A program made the position numbers and the translations under genes. 64,000 nt of DNA from Sphingomonas sp. G-3-2-10 (GTDB taxonomy: Bacteria; Pseudomonadota; Alphaproteobacteria; Sphingomonadales; Sphingomonadaceae). This document shows positions 1 to 8,714 of the stretch, piece by piece; the first letter of the stretch is position 1; the number at the start of each line of letters is the position of its first letter. The stretch is taken from NCBI RefSeq assembly GCF_012927115.1, contig NZ_JABBFY010000002.1, positions 186,001 to 250,000 on the forward strand, read 5' to 3'. Below the pieces are notes generated by a model. That model was not told the DNA's origin and ran no database searches. It saw only the letters and a list, made by a program, of their open reading frames with translations.

Positions 1-88
1 CGATAACCTCCGACGTCATCGGCCCGTCGTGCCGGGCCATATGCAGCAGCACGTGGAGCATGCGGGAGAGACGACTGTCCTTTCTCAT
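1..88 (-). CDS. Rrf2-family transcriptional regulator, N-terminal fragment
   Basis: Only the first 29 codons lie in the window; the gene runs off the left edge. The peptide begins [20 protein letters not shown] and continues DGPMTSEVI. This is the usual opening of Rrf2 winged-helix repressors, where the first helix carries an [15 protein letters not shown] pattern. Rrf2 proteins sense nitrosative or oxidative stress or iron-sulfur status through C-terminal cysteines, which cannot be seen here. It is divergent from the methyltransferase at 177, and Rrf2 regulators often control a divergent neighbour. The start is the ATG at 88 with a short G-rich stretch upstream. Family assignment is from the N-terminus only. 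Confidence 0.72.
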   Translation of the reverse strand, partial: MRKDSRLSRMLHVLLHMARHDGPMTSEVI

Positions 89-133
89 CCCCGCAAGGTG
101 GCGAAGGTGATGCGCAATTGGCAAGGGCCTCCC

Positions 134-160
134 ATCATGATACTTATGATGTTACATGAT
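134..160. promoter_or_regulatory. Candidate operator between Rrf2 gene and methyltransferase
   Basis: The divergent intergenic region is AT-rich compared with its surroundings. It holds a self-complementary ATCATGAT at 134-141 and a CATGAT at 155-160, so ATCATG and CATGAT form an inverted pair about 15 bases apart. A repressor bound here would sit just upstream of the methyltransferase start at 177. Assignment to the Rrf2 protein is inference from position only. Confidence 0.4.
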
Positions 161-176
161 TCGCGAGGCCAATGGA

Positions 177-956
177 ATGAAGACGTTCGAGAATCCCGAT
201 CACTGGGACAATGCCGCCAGCCATTACGAGAAGACCGCCCACCCCTTCACGTCGATGTACGCAGAGGATGCGCTGGCGATGACCGCCATCACGCCGCAGA
301 GCCGCGTGCTCGACATTGCCGCGGGAACCGGGGCGTTCGCGCTGGCGGCGGCGCGGAGCGGGGCGCAGGTGCTGGCGACCGACTTTTCGGCGGGCATGGT
401 CGGGCGGATCGCGGCGGCGGGGCTGGCCAATGTCGAAGCGAAAGTGATGGACGGGCAGGCCCTCGACTTGCCGGACGCGGGCTTCGATGTTGTCGCATCG
501 ATCTTCGGCGTGATGATGTTCCCCGACTGGCGCAAGGGCCTGCGCGAGATGGCGCGAGTAACGCGGCCCGGCGGACAGGGCGTTGTCGCGACCTGGCAGA
601 GCCGGGGAGCGGCGACCTTCCTGCTGCTGGGGCAGGTTCGGGCGAAGCTGTGGCCCGAGCGCGAGAGCATGCAGATGCCCGAAGCGGTGCAGGCGCTGAG
701 CGATCCGGCGGACTTCGCGCGCGAACTGATCGCGGCGGGATACAAACATCCGCGTATCGAAAGCGCCACGCACGACTATCTGTTGGACGTCGCTGCGCTG
801 GAAGCGCCTGACACGTTGTTCGGCATGTCGCCCGACTGGACCTCGCTGAGCGACGCCGAAAAGGCACAAGTTGTCACGGAAGTTGGCGTTGCCGCGGGGG
901 ATCGCGCGGTGCTGGCGGTTCCGTCAACGGCGTTGATTGGTGTAGCGAACCGCTAA
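177..956 (+). CDS. Class I SAM-dependent methyltransferase
   Basis: Predicted 259-residue Rossmann-fold methyltransferase of the UbiE/Methyltransf_11 type. Motif I is clear near residues 45-60 (VLDIAAGTGAFALAAA), followed by an acidic residue at the end of the next strand (ATDFS) and a motif-IV-like stretch (FDVVASIFGVMMFPDW). The ATG at 177 is preferred over the in-frame ATG at 156: it has GAGG about ten bases upstream, and the earlier ATG lies inside the inverted repeat that probably regulates the gene. The substrate cannot be read from sequence. The gene is divergent from an Rrf2 regulator, so stress-responsive expression is plausible. Confidence 0.82.
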   Translation: MKTFENPDHWDNAASHYEKTAHPFTSMYAEDALAMTAITPQSRVLDIAAGTGAFALAAARSGAQVLATDFSAGMVGRIAAAGLANVEAKVMDGQALDLPDAGFDVVASIFGVMMFPDWRKGLREMARVTRPGGQGVVATWQSRGAATFLLLGQVRAKLWPERESMQMPEAVQALSDPADFARELIAAGYKHPRIESATHDYLLDVAALEAPDTLFGMSPDWTSLSDAEKAQVVTEVGVAAGDRAVLAVPSTALIGVANR

Positions 957-1048
957 ATCTTCCCCCGCCAGGGGAGGCAAGCGGCCATTTCTGTTTCGTG
1001 TCCGCCCCCTCCGTCGCCTTCGGCGCCACCTCCTTTACGGGGGAGGAT
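957..1048. repeat. Intergenic palindromic repeat, CCTCCCCC type
   Basis: Between two convergent genes, the ends read AAATCTTCCCCC and GGGGGAGGATT as an inverted pair around an internal region with CCCCTCCGTCG and TTCGGCG. The element at 10863-10985 has the same ends (AAATCCTCCCCC / GGGGGAGGATTT) and similar internal CCCTCC blocks. This is a dispersed REP-like element and also a probable transcription stop for the flanking genes. Confidence 0.6.
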
Positions 1049-1051
1049 TGG

Positions 1052-1828
1052 TTACCGCTTCAACGCCCCTAGCGCCCGCTCCCGCAGCCGCTCGATCGCG
1101 GCATCGTGGATGCCCGGCACCGCCGCGACTACGCCGAAGGCTTCGCCATCCGGAGAGTTGAAGCTGACCGGCGCGCCCAGTGCATTCGTGACTTTCGCGC
1201 CGCTTTCGCGGGCGATCAGCACGGCAGCCGCGATGTCCCATTCGTTGCCCCAGCGCAGCGAGGCGACCAGATCGGCTTCGCCCGCCGCGACCATCGCGAT
1301 GCGCAGGGCGATCGAATTGGGTTTGAAAACGGCGACGAGATCAGCGTCAACTTTGGGCAATTGATCTGCAGGGACGCGCGCGCCAGCCAGAACATTGCGC
1401 CGCGCGGCGTGGATGCGCTTGCGGTTGCGCGAGGCGCCCATCGCCATTTCGGCGAACCAATGCTCGTTACGCGCGGGGGCATCGAGCACACCGATCACCG
1501 GGCGGCCATCCTCGACCAGCGCCACCGACACCGCCCAGCCGGGGCGTCCGCGGATATAGTCGCGGGTGCCGTCGATCGGATCGACCACCCAGACGCGATC
1601 GGCCTCGAGCCGGTCGCGATTGTCGGCGGTCTCCTCCGACAGCCAGCCGGCATCGGGGATCAGCGCCTCGAGCCGCTGGCGGAGAAAGGCGTCGACTTCG
1701 AGATCGACTTCGCACACCGGGCTGCCGGGCACCTTCTCCCAGCGCCTGAAATCCGTCCGCCAGCGATCCATCGCCAGCTTTCCGGCTTCGGCGGCGATCG
1801 CCGCGACGGCTGCGCCCAGTTCAGTCAC
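1052..1828 (-). CDS. cysQ: Inositol monophosphatase family / 3'(2'),5'-bisphosphate nucleotidase (CysQ-like)
   Basis: A 258-residue Mg2+-dependent phosphatase of the FIG superfamily. Metal-binding motifs are present in order: SEE at 64-66, WVVDPIDGT at 80-88 and GNEWDIAA near 194-201. The likely reaction is removal of the 3' phosphate from PAP/PAPS, or hydrolysis of inositol-1-phosphate. The CysQ reading is favoured by length and by the DYIRGRPGWAVSVAL context, but substrate class is not certain. The GTG start at 1828 overlaps the end of pmbA by 8 bases, which implies translational coupling. It is the last gene of a ubiA-pmbA-cysQ operon. Confidence 0.82.
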   Translation of the reverse strand: MTELGAAVAAIAAEAGKLAMDRWRTDFRRWEKVPGSPVCEVDLEVDAFLRQRLEALIPDAGWLSEETADNRDRLEADRVWVVDPIDGTRDYIRGRPGWAVSVALVEDGRPVIGVLDAPARNEHWFAEMAMGASRNRKRIHAARRNVLAGARVPADQLPKVDADLVAVFKPNSIALRIAMVAAGEADLVASLRWGNEWDIAAAVLIARESGAKVTNALGAPVSFNSPDGEAFGVVAAVPGIHDAAIERLRERALGALKR

Positions 1829-3167
1829 CCGCGATGGTCATCCCGTCGATGCGCAGGGTCGGGGCATTGATCCCGTAGCGGAATTCAAGGTCGCTTGCGG
1901 GGATCGCGGCGAGGAACATGTCGATCAGGTTCCCCGCGATAGTAATCTCCGAGACCGGACCGGCGATCTGGCCCTTGTCGATCAGAAAGCCCGCCGCGCC
2001 GCGCGAATAATCGCCAGTCACGCCATTGACCCCCTGCCCGATCAGTTCGGTGACGAGGATGCCCGTATCGATATCTGCGATCAACGCGTCGAACGACTGA
2101 TCGCCCGCGCTCATCCACAAATTGCTGGGCGCGGCACCCGGCGCGCCCGCAATGCCGCGCGCGGCATGACCGGTGGGGTCGAACCCGAGCTGTCGCGCCG
2201 AGGCGCTTTCCATCAGCCACGTCTGAAGCACGCCATCTTCGACCAGCCGGCGCGGGCCGACCGGCAGCCCCTCGCCGTCGAACGGGCGCGAGCGCAGGCC
2301 ACGCAGGCGGTGCGGATCCTCGTGCAAGGTAACGCCCTTTGCAAAGACCTGCTTGCCGAGATGCTCCTGCAGGAAGCTCGTCTTGCGCGCGATCGAAGAG
2401 CCGGTGATCGCACCGATGAAGTGGCCGAGCAGGCCCCCCGATACGCGGCGGTCGAACACCACCGGCATGGCGCCGCTGGCGACGCGGCCGGGATTGAGGC
2501 GCGAGACCGCACGCTCACCGGCCAGGCGGCCGATCGCGTCGGGCGCTTCGAGCATCGCGGCATGGCGGGCGGAGTGCCACGCGCTGTCGCGCTCCATCTC
2601 GCCGCCGCTGCCCGCGAGCACGCTGGCGGAGATCATGTGGCTGGTCACGGCATAGCCGCCAGTGAAGCCGTTGCTGGTGGCAAGCGCGGTGACCGAGCGG
2701 TTCGCGCTGGCGCCGCCGCCTTCGCTGTTGGTGACGCCCGGCACGGCGCGCGCGGCATCCTCCGCTTCCAGCGCGCGATCGCGCATCGCCTGCGGATCGG
2801 CGTCCGCGCTATCGTCGAGATCGAGATCGGGCGCGCTGCCGCTCAGCAACATCGCGTCGGGCGCGAGACCGGCCCAGGGATCCTCGGGGGCTTCGCGCGC
2901 CATCGCGAGCACCCGCTCGACCAGCGTGTCGAGCGAAGCCGAACTGAGATCCGACGTCGATACGCTGGCGGAGCGGTTACCAGAGAATACGCGCAGGCCA
3001 AGCTCGGCGCTTTCCGAACGCTCGACATCCTCAAGCGCGCCCATGCGGACGGAGACGGAGAGCGATCGGTCGGCGATCAGTACGGCATCGGCGGCGTCTG
3101 CGCCCGCGCGGCGTGCGCGGCCGACGATATCGTGGACGCGCTCGCGGGCCTGTTCGGTATTCAGCAT
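1821..3167 (-). CDS. pmbA: TldD/PmbA family metallopeptidase component
   Basis: A 448-residue PmbA/TldE-type protein. In characterised systems TldD and TldE form a heterodimeric zinc protease, with TldD carrying the HExxxH active site and PmbA/TldE the non-catalytic partner; it matures microcins and acts on unfolded peptides. No HExxxH is visible here, as expected for PmbA. Supporting motifs are FDRRVSGGLLGHFIGAITG in the middle and the glycine-rich C-terminal block (GQGVNGVTGDYSRGAAGF). It sits 31 bases downstream of ubiA and overlaps cysQ by 8 bases. A tldD partner is not in the window. Confidence 0.9.
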   Translation of the reverse strand: MLNTEQARERVHDIVGRARRAGADAADAVLIADRSLSVSVRMGALEDVERSESAELGLRVFSGNRSASVSTSDLSSASLDTLVERVLAMAREAPEDPWAGLAPDAMLLSGSAPDLDLDDSADADPQAMRDRALEAEDAARAVPGVTNSEGGGASANRSVTALATSNGFTGGYAVTSHMISASVLAGSGGEMERDSAWHSARHAAMLEAPDAIGRLAGERAVSRLNPGRVASGAMPVVFDRRVSGGLLGHFIGAITGSSIARKTSFLQEHLGKQVFAKGVTLHEDPHRLRGLRSRPFDGEGLPVGPRRLVEDGVLQTWLMESASARQLGFDPTGHAARGIAGAPGAAPSNLWMSAGDQSFDALIADIDTGILVTELIGQGVNGVTGDYSRGAAGFLIDKGQIAGPVSEITIAGNLIDMFLAAIPASDLEFRYGINAPTLRIDGMTIAGD

Positions 3168-3198
3168 CGATGCGACTTAGGGTCGCAACGCCGCAAGA

Positions 3199-4122
3199 TC
3201 AAACCGTCTGACCCACGACGAGGCATGCGGCGAACATCAGCAGCCCCGCGAACCGGTTTGATCGGAAGCGGTCGAGCGCGCCTGCGCCGTCCTCGGGGCG
3301 GAGGGTCAGCACCTGCCAGGCGAGGTGCAGCGCAACGGGCAGCAGCGCGAGGAGCGCCAGCCATTCGGCGCGCATCTGCCACAGCGCCGCGCCCCACAGG
3401 ATGAGGGCGAGGATGTAGAAAGTGGCGACGCCGGGCTTCACCTGCCCGCCGAGCCGCCGCGCGGAGGAGCGGACGCCGACCAGCGCATCGTCCTCGACAT
3501 CCTGCAGCGCGTAGATCGTGTCGTAGCCGATTACCCAGAAGATCGAGCCGGCATAGAGCAGCAGGCCGGGCAGCCAGCCATAGGCCGCCACGCCGGTCTG
3601 CGCCCATGCGACCAAAGCCGCCCAGGAGAAGACGAGGCCGAGCCACGCCTGCGGCCACCAGGTGATCCGCTTCATAAAGGGATAGGCGGCGACCAGCACG
3701 AGGCTGGCCATCGCGACGATGGCGGCGCTGGGGGTCAGCTGAAGCAGGACGATCAGGCCGATCAGGCAGAGCGCGAGGAGCCAGACCCATGCCTTCTTGA
3801 GACTCACCGCGCCGCTGGCGAGCGGGCGGCTGCGCGTGCGGGCGACCTGACGGTCGAGATCGCGATCGACGATGTCGTTATAGACACAGCCCGCGCCGCG
3901 CATCGCGATGCTGCCGAGCAGGAACCAGAGGATCATGTCCCACCGCTCGATCGCGCGGCCCGCGAGCGCGATCGCCCATGCGCCGGGCCAGAACAGCAGC
4001 CACCAGCCGATCGGCCGGTCGAACCGCGCGAGCAGCGCATAGGGCCGCGCGGCCGCGGGCAGCAGCCGCATCATGCCGCGATGTTCGGTGTCGGGAACGA
4101 TGTCCGCGGGGGGGGTGGTCAT
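3199..4122 (-). CDS. ubiA: 4-hydroxybenzoate polyprenyltransferase
   Basis: A 307-residue integral membrane prenyltransferase that attaches the polyprenyl tail to 4-hydroxybenzoate in ubiquinone synthesis. The first aspartate-rich motif is seen at 82-90 (NDIVDRDLD, followed by RQVARTRSRPLASG). The second appears as YALQDVEDD near 205-213. Eight or nine hydrophobic segments follow the usual UbiA plan. The ATG at 4122 starts the first gene of a three-gene operon with pmbA and cysQ. It is divergent from the DUF2147 gene at 4253. Confidence 0.95.
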   Translation of the reverse strand: MTTPPADIVPDTEHRGMMRLLPAAARPYALLARFDRPIGWWLLFWPGAWAIALAGRAIERWDMILWFLLGSIAMRGAGCVYNDIVDRDLDRQVARTRSRPLASGAVSLKKAWVWLLALCLIGLIVLLQLTPSAAIVAMASLVLVAAYPFMKRITWWPQAWLGLVFSWAALVAWAQTGVAAYGWLPGLLLYAGSIFWVIGYDTIYALQDVEDDALVGVRSSARRLGGQVKPGVATFYILALILWGAALWQMRAEWLALLALLPVALHLAWQVLTLRPEDGAGALDRFRSNRFAGLLMFAACLVVGQTV

Positions 4123-4252
4123 GTGCCAGCCCTATCCGCTCGCACGGGCGCACCGCAATGCTCTGGCGCAAAAGGGGTTCAGTTTGGGGCAAGCCTGATC
4201 CTGCCACGATTGCGCCTTTGAAACGGCATGTTGACCGCAGAGATTGGGCGCC

Positions 4253-4660
4253 ATGAAGATTCGACTGTTTGCAATTGCCGCCAGCGCGCTGGTGCTCAGC
4301 GCCGCCGCCCCTGCCCAGCCCGCCGCCGGATTGCAGGGCGAATGGCGCAACACCAAGAATACGGTGCATATGAAGCTGGCCCCGTGCGGCAAATCGCTGT
4401 GCGGCACGGTGACCTGGGCGGCGGAGCAGCAGCGCGCCGATGCGCGCAAGGGCAGCGGCAGGGATTTGATCGGCAGCGTGCTGCTGCGCGACCTGCAGAA
4501 GGGCAGCGACGGGACGTGGCGCGGCAAGGTGTTCGTGCCGGACATCAACACCAGTGCTTCGGGCACGGTGACGCAGCTGAGCGGCGATCTGATCCGGGTT
4601 TCGGGGTGCACGCTGCTGGGGATCGTCTGCAAGACGCAGCATTGGCATCGGATCAAATAG
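4253..4660 (+). CDS. DUF2147 domain secreted protein
   Basis: A 135-residue protein with an N-terminal signal peptide (MKIRLFAIAASALVLSAAAPAQP, cleavage likely after the AxA-like stretch). The mature part matches the DUF2147 plan: a GEWRNTKNTVHMKLAPCGKSLCG opening, a central strand-rich segment with GxWRGKVFVPD, and a final SGCTLLGIVCKTQHWHR. The four cysteines could make two disulfides in the periplasm. DUF2147 proteins look like small lipocalin-like folds of unknown function. The ATG at 4253 is chosen because it begins the signal peptide directly; a TTG nine bases upstream is less likely. Confidence 0.8.
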   Translation: MKIRLFAIAASALVLSAAAPAQPAAGLQGEWRNTKNTVHMKLAPCGKSLCGTVTWAAEQQRADARKGSGRDLIGSVLLRDLQKGSDGTWRGKVFVPDINTSASGTVTQLSGDLIRVSGCTLLGIVCKTQHWHRIK

Positions 4661-4678
4661 GGCTGGTTCCCACTCTTT

Positions 4679-4784
4679 CCTCTCCCATAGGGAGAGGTAT
4701 CGCAGCTTGGCAGCTTGGCAGCTTGCTGCCTTAGCGGAGGCAGGTGAGGGGTTTTGCCCTCTCGACGGCTCCCGAAACCCCTCA
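4679..4784. repeat. Composite palindromic repeat downstream of DUF2147 gene
   Basis: Three structures stand in a row: a perfect hairpin CCTCTCCC-ATA-GGGAGAGG (4679-4697); an 8-base unit CAGCTTGG repeated three times, the last ending GC (4703-4726); and a stem TGAGGGGTTT / AAACCCCTCA (4745-4754 with 4775-4784). The first hairpin recurs in near-identical form at 8682-8700. It separates two convergent genes and may stop transcription. No coding potential is supported in 4661-4846. Confidence 0.6.
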
Positions 4785-4846
4785 GCCAGCTCCGACTGGG
4801 GCCTGCTGAAGAAGCAGACCCTAGTCTACGCAAGGGAAGGCTGGCG

Positions 4847-7519
4847 TTACCCGCTGTTGCGCAGCGCGGTGGCGATTGCGTTGATCGACAGGAGGATGCC
4901 TTCGCCGATGCGGGCATCATCTTCGCCGGCACGGTGGCGCTTGAGCAGCTCGATCTGAAGCAGATTGAGCGGCTCGATATAGGGCAGGCGCAGCAGGATC
5001 GACGCTTCGAGCGCGGGATGCTTTTCGAGCAGGCGGGTCTGGCGAGTGACTTGCAGCAGGCCGTCATGCGTTTCCTGCCAGCCGTCGCGGATGCGGCTGA
5101 AGATGCCGTCGCGCAGGGCATCGTCCTCGACCAGCGCGGCGTAACGCGCGGCGATGCGCATGTCGGACTTGGCGAGCACCATTTCCATGTTGGCGAGCGT
5201 GGCGGCGAAGAAGGGCCAGCCCTCGGCCATTTCGCGCAACAGGCCCTTGTCCTCGAACGAGGAGAGCGCGGCGCCGACGCCGTACCAGCCCGGCAGCATG
5301 ATGCGCGCCTGCGCCCAGCTGAACACCCAGGGGATGGCGCGCAGATCCTCGATCGCATCGGATTTCTTGCGGGACGCGGGGCGCGAGCCGATCTTGAGGC
5401 CGGCGATCTCGGCAATCGGGGTGGCCTGACGGAAGAAGCTGCGGAAGCCCTCGGTTTCATAGACGAGACCGCGATAGGCCTTGAACGCGCGATCCGAGAG
5501 CTGGTCCATCGCAGCAACGAAGCGCTGGGCGTCGGATGCGCCGAGCTTTTCCGGCTCGAGGCTGGCGAGCAGGGTCGCCGAGGTGACCGCCTCAAGGTTG
5601 GTCATCGCGCTGGCGCGGGTGCCGTATTTGGCGGCGATGACTTCGCCCTGTTCGGTGATGCGGATGCGGCCCTGCACCGTGCCCGGCGGCTGGGCGAGGA
5701 TCGCGGCGTAGGACGAGCCGCCGCCACGGCCGACCGAGCCGCCGCGGCCGTGGAACAGCTGCATCGCGACGCCCGACTTCTCGAACACCCGCGAGAGCGC
5801 GGTCGAGCCGCGGCTGAGCTGCCAGGTCGAAGTGAGGTAGCCGCCGTCCTTGTTGCTGTCCGAATAGCCGATCATCACTTCCTGATGGCCGCGCTCGCCG
5901 GTGATCGCGGCGACTTCGGGCAGGCCGAGCCAGTGCTGCATGATGCCCGGCGCGCTTTCGAGATCGCCGATCGTCTCGAACAGCGGGATCGCCATGATGT
6001 GCGCCTGAGGCGGCTCGCCGGGGATGTAGAGGCCGGCTTCCTTGAGCAGCACATGGACTTCGAGCAGGTCCGAGACCGACTGCGCCATCGAGACGATGTA
6101 GTGGGTGATGCAGCCGCGGCCATAGCGCTTGTGCGCATCGGCGGCGGCGCGGACGATGGCGAGTTCGGAAGCGGTTTCCTCCGAATATTCGGCATAGGGG
6201 CTGGTGAGCAGGCGCGGGCCCGCGAGTTCGCTGCGCAAAAGTGCGACGCGTTCGTCCTCGGACAAAGCGAGATAATCCTCGCTGACGCCGGCGGTCTTGA
6301 GCAGTTCGGCAACGACGCGCTCATGGACCGCGCTGTTCTGGCGCATGTCGAGCGTGGCGAGATGGAAGCCGAAGGTCTCGACCGCGCGGATCAGCCGCCC
6401 GAGCGCGCCGCCGCTGGCGAGCGGGCCGTTACCTTCCAGCGTAAGGCCGCGCGCGATCGCAGTCAGCTCTGCGCGGAACTCGGCGGGATCGGCATAGGGC
6501 GCGGCGGCGAGCGGCGCGGGGCGCGGCGGAGCCTTGCCGATCAGCTTGTGATGCGTGGCCGAGAGGCGCGCATAGATGCCGGAGAGCGCGCGGCGATACG
6601 GCTCGTCCTGACGGCTGGCGGCGGTGTCGTGGCTGGCTTCGGCCAGTTCGAGGACCGAGGAATCGACCTGGACATGCTCGGTCGAGATCGACAGCTCGGC
6701 GCCGAGCGCATGGACCTGATCGAGATAATAGACGAACACGGTCTCCGCCGCGCGGGCCAGCGCATGGCGCATCGAATCGGCGGTGACGAAGGGATTGCCG
6801 TCGCGGTCGCCGCCGATCCAGCTGCCGGCGCGCAGGAAGCTCGGCGCGCGATCGCCAAGGGCGCGGTCCCAGCGGGCGTAGAGCGCGGGCAGCACGGGCA
6901 GGAACACATCGCGGAGGTAGGACAGCGCGGTCTCGACTTCGTCGGCCACGCCAAGCTTCTCGCGGCGCAGGACGCGGGTCTGCCACAGCAACGCGATCTG
7001 GCGAAGGATCGCATCGTCGATCCGGTCACCATCCTCGGTCTCTTCGAGGCCAAGATCCTTCAGCGCCATCAGTTCGGCGATGCGGTTCTTGTGGTCGATC
7101 ATCGACTTGCGGCGCACTTCGGTGGGATGCGCGGTGAGGACGGGGACGATCAGCGCGTGATCGAGCAGCTGCATCACTGCCTCGCGGCCGATCCCGTCGG
7201 CCTTGAGGCGCTTCAGCGTGCTGGCGACATCCGCGCCGCTTTCGACTTCGACGCCCTGCCGGTCTTCGGCAAGGTTGGCGAGCATCGAGAAGAGCATGAA
7301 GCCGCGCGTGAAATCGAGCGTCTCGTCGAGGGTCAGCCGGTCGAGGCCCGGATCGACGGCATCGGCGCCGACCACGCCGCGATGGCGATCGACCGACGCG
7401 GCACGGATATATTCGATCCGCCGGAACAGCTCGTCCCCGCCATAGGCTCGAATGACGTCGCCGAGCAGGCGTCCCAAAAGGCGGATGTCGGGATTGTTCG
7501 CGATCGTCGGGCTGGCCAT
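4847..7519 (-). CDS. ppc: Phosphoenolpyruvate carboxylase
   Basis: An 890-residue enzyme that carboxylates PEP to oxaloacetate to refill the TCA cycle. Diagnostic segments are LTAHPTEVRRKS (catalytic histidine), GSWIGGDRDGNPFVT, FHGRGGSVGRGGG and GYSDSNKDGGYL, and the protein ends with the conserved NSG. Length matches bacterial PEPC. The ATG at 7519 (MASPTIANNPDIRLLGRLLG) is preferred because AAGG lies 7-8 bases upstream and the N-terminus then aligns with the family. In-frame starts also exist at 7561 (ATG) and 7594 (GTG). The gene follows an L,D-transpeptidase gene on the same strand. Confidence 0.96.
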   Translation of the reverse strand: MASPTIANNPDIRLLGRLLGDVIRAYGGDELFRRIEYIRAASVDRHRGVVGADAVDPGLDRLTLDETLDFTRGFMLFSMLANLAEDRQGVEVESGADVASTLKRLKADGIGREAVMQLLDHALIVPVLTAHPTEVRRKSMIDHKNRIAELMALKDLGLEETEDGDRIDDAILRQIALLWQTRVLRREKLGVADEVETALSYLRDVFLPVLPALYARWDRALGDRAPSFLRAGSWIGGDRDGNPFVTADSMRHALARAAETVFVYYLDQVHALGAELSISTEHVQVDSSVLELAEASHDTAASRQDEPYRRALSGIYARLSATHHKLIGKAPPRPAPLAAAPYADPAEFRAELTAIARGLTLEGNGPLASGGALGRLIRAVETFGFHLATLDMRQNSAVHERVVAELLKTAGVSEDYLALSEDERVALLRSELAGPRLLTSPYAEYSEETASELAIVRAAADAHKRYGRGCITHYIVSMAQSVSDLLEVHVLLKEAGLYIPGEPPQAHIMAIPLFETIGDLESAPGIMQHWLGLPEVAAITGERGHQEVMIGYSDSNKDGGYLTSTWQLSRGSTALSRVFEKSGVAMQLFHGRGGSVGRGGGSSYAAILAQPPGTVQGRIRITEQGEVIAAKYGTRASAMTNLEAVTSATLLASLEPEKLGASDAQRFVAAMDQLSDRAFKAYRGLVYETEGFRSFFRQATPIAEIAGLKIGSRPASRKKSDAIEDLRAIPWVFSWAQARIMLPGWYGVGAALSSFEDKGLLREMAEGWPFFAATLANMEMVLAKSDMRIAARYAALVEDDALRDGIFSRIRDGWQETHDGLLQVTRQTRLLEKHPALEASILLRLPYIEPLNLLQIELLKRHRAGEDDARIGEGILLSINAIATALRNSG

Positions 7520-7574
7520 AGGGTCGCCTTGCTGCACCGCAGCAGCCGTAGCGTCAATCATCTTCTCGCAGATA

Positions 7575-8573
7575 TCAGCGCCCGCTGGTGACACCGGTGT
7601 CTAAATAAGCAGCCGGTTCCGCCTCGATAACCGTGATCTGCTGGGGCCGGACAGTCGCACGCGCGGTGAGGCCGAGCGAATCGGGAATGACGATCATCGT
7701 CGTCCCCGGCCGCACGACTCCCGCCAGCGCCTGACGGAACAGATCGGTGCCCTGGAACGCGCCGCCATCGGGCGCGGCCATCGCGCTGGCCGTCGCCCGC
7801 TCGCCGCTCAGCGTCACCCGCTTCCAGCGATAATCGCCACCGCTCACGCTTTGCAGGACATAGGCCTGGGTGCGATCGACGACGCCATCGAACTGCACCG
7901 GCGCCGATCCGATCTCGATCCCGTTGCGCAGCACCACCATCCGGCGATCCGCGGCACTGACCACGATCGAAACCGGGCCATAGGGCGAAAGCTCGGGACG
8001 CCATGTCGTGGGCGCGAATGACCCGGAGGGGGGCTCGAACGCCGTTTGGGCGTTCGGCCCTACGCGAAGCTGCCCCGGCTGGTTGACAATCACCACGGTC
8101 ATGCCGAGCGAGGTCTGATCGAACAGCAATTTGGCGAATTCGTGCGGCAGGCGGACACAGCCATGCGAAGCGGGATAGCCCGGCAGATTGCCGCCATGCA
8201 GCGCGATGCCGCGCCACGTCAGCCGCTGCATATAGGGCATGGGCGCATTGTTGTACGTGCTGGAGCGGTGCTTCACATTCTTCTGGAGGATGGTGAAGAC
8301 GCCCTGCGGCGTGCGATGCCCCGCGCGGCCGGTGGAGACGGTGGAAACCGCGATCGGCACGCCGTTGCGATAGGCCACCAGCCGCTGGGTCGCGATGTTC
8401 ACCACCACCAGCATCGGCCCTTCGGGTGCGATCTCGGGAACCCAGATGAACTGGCCGGGCTTGAGCCGCTCGACCGCGTCCATCACCGTGCCTTCGTCCA
8501 GCGGCTGAAGCTGCGCCGATCCGGCGGTGGCGAGAAGGGCGACGCCCGCGGTCAGGATCAGTGCCCGGATCAT
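7575..8573 (-). CDS. L,D-transpeptidase (YkuD domain) with C-terminal extension
   Basis: A 332-residue secreted protein with signal peptide MIRALILTAGVALLATAGSAQ. The catalytic YkuD domain spans about residues 50-165, with the conserved histidine in LHGG (126) and the SHGCVRL nucleophile motif at 136-142 (Cys139). Such enzymes make 3-3 peptidoglycan cross-links or attach proteins to peptidoglycan in the periplasm. The last 150 residues form a second, strand-rich domain (VSIVVSAADRRMVVLRNG) resembling a repeat of the N-terminal strand of YkuD but lacking a catalytic cysteine. It may be upstream of ppc in one transcript. Confidence 0.88.
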   Translation of the reverse strand: MIRALILTAGVALLATAGSAQLQPLDEGTVMDAVERLKPGQFIWVPEIAPEGPMLVVVNIATQRLVAYRNGVPIAVSTVSTGRAGHRTPQGVFTILQKNVKHRSSTYNNAPMPYMQRLTWRGIALHGGNLPGYPASHGCVRLPHEFAKLLFDQTSLGMTVVIVNQPGQLRVGPNAQTAFEPPSGSFAPTTWRPELSPYGPVSIVVSAADRRMVVLRNGIEIGSAPVQFDGVVDRTQAYVLQSVSGGDYRWKRVTLSGERATASAMAAPDGGAFQGTDLFRQALAGVVRPGTTMIVIPDSLGLTARATVRPQQITVIEAEPAAYLDTGVTSGR

Positions 8574-8681
8574 AAGGAATCACCCCTTGCTGCCGTCATG
8601 ACGTCATATCAGCGGGCAGGAGAGTCGCAACCGGAAGCGTAATGATCCGGGTTAAGGTTCACGGGATGCCGACATATTCTT

Positions 8682-8700
8682 CCCCTCCCTATGGGAGAGG
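8682..8700. repeat. Solo copy of a short intergenic hairpin
   Basis: CCCCTCCC-TAT-GGGAGAGG is the reverse-oriented near copy of the hairpin at 4679-4697. The gap 8574-8714 otherwise shows no coding potential. Confidence 0.45.
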
Positions 8701-8714
8701 GAAACGAACTGCTG

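Noticed and set aside
4703..4726. CRISPR-like array
   Set aside because: Only three directly adjacent 8-base units without spacers.
4754..7591. Long plus-strand open frame across ppc
   Set aside because: It is the antisense frame of PEP carboxylase, with biased Arg/Ala/Gly composition and no family motif; ppc on the minus strand is unmistakable.
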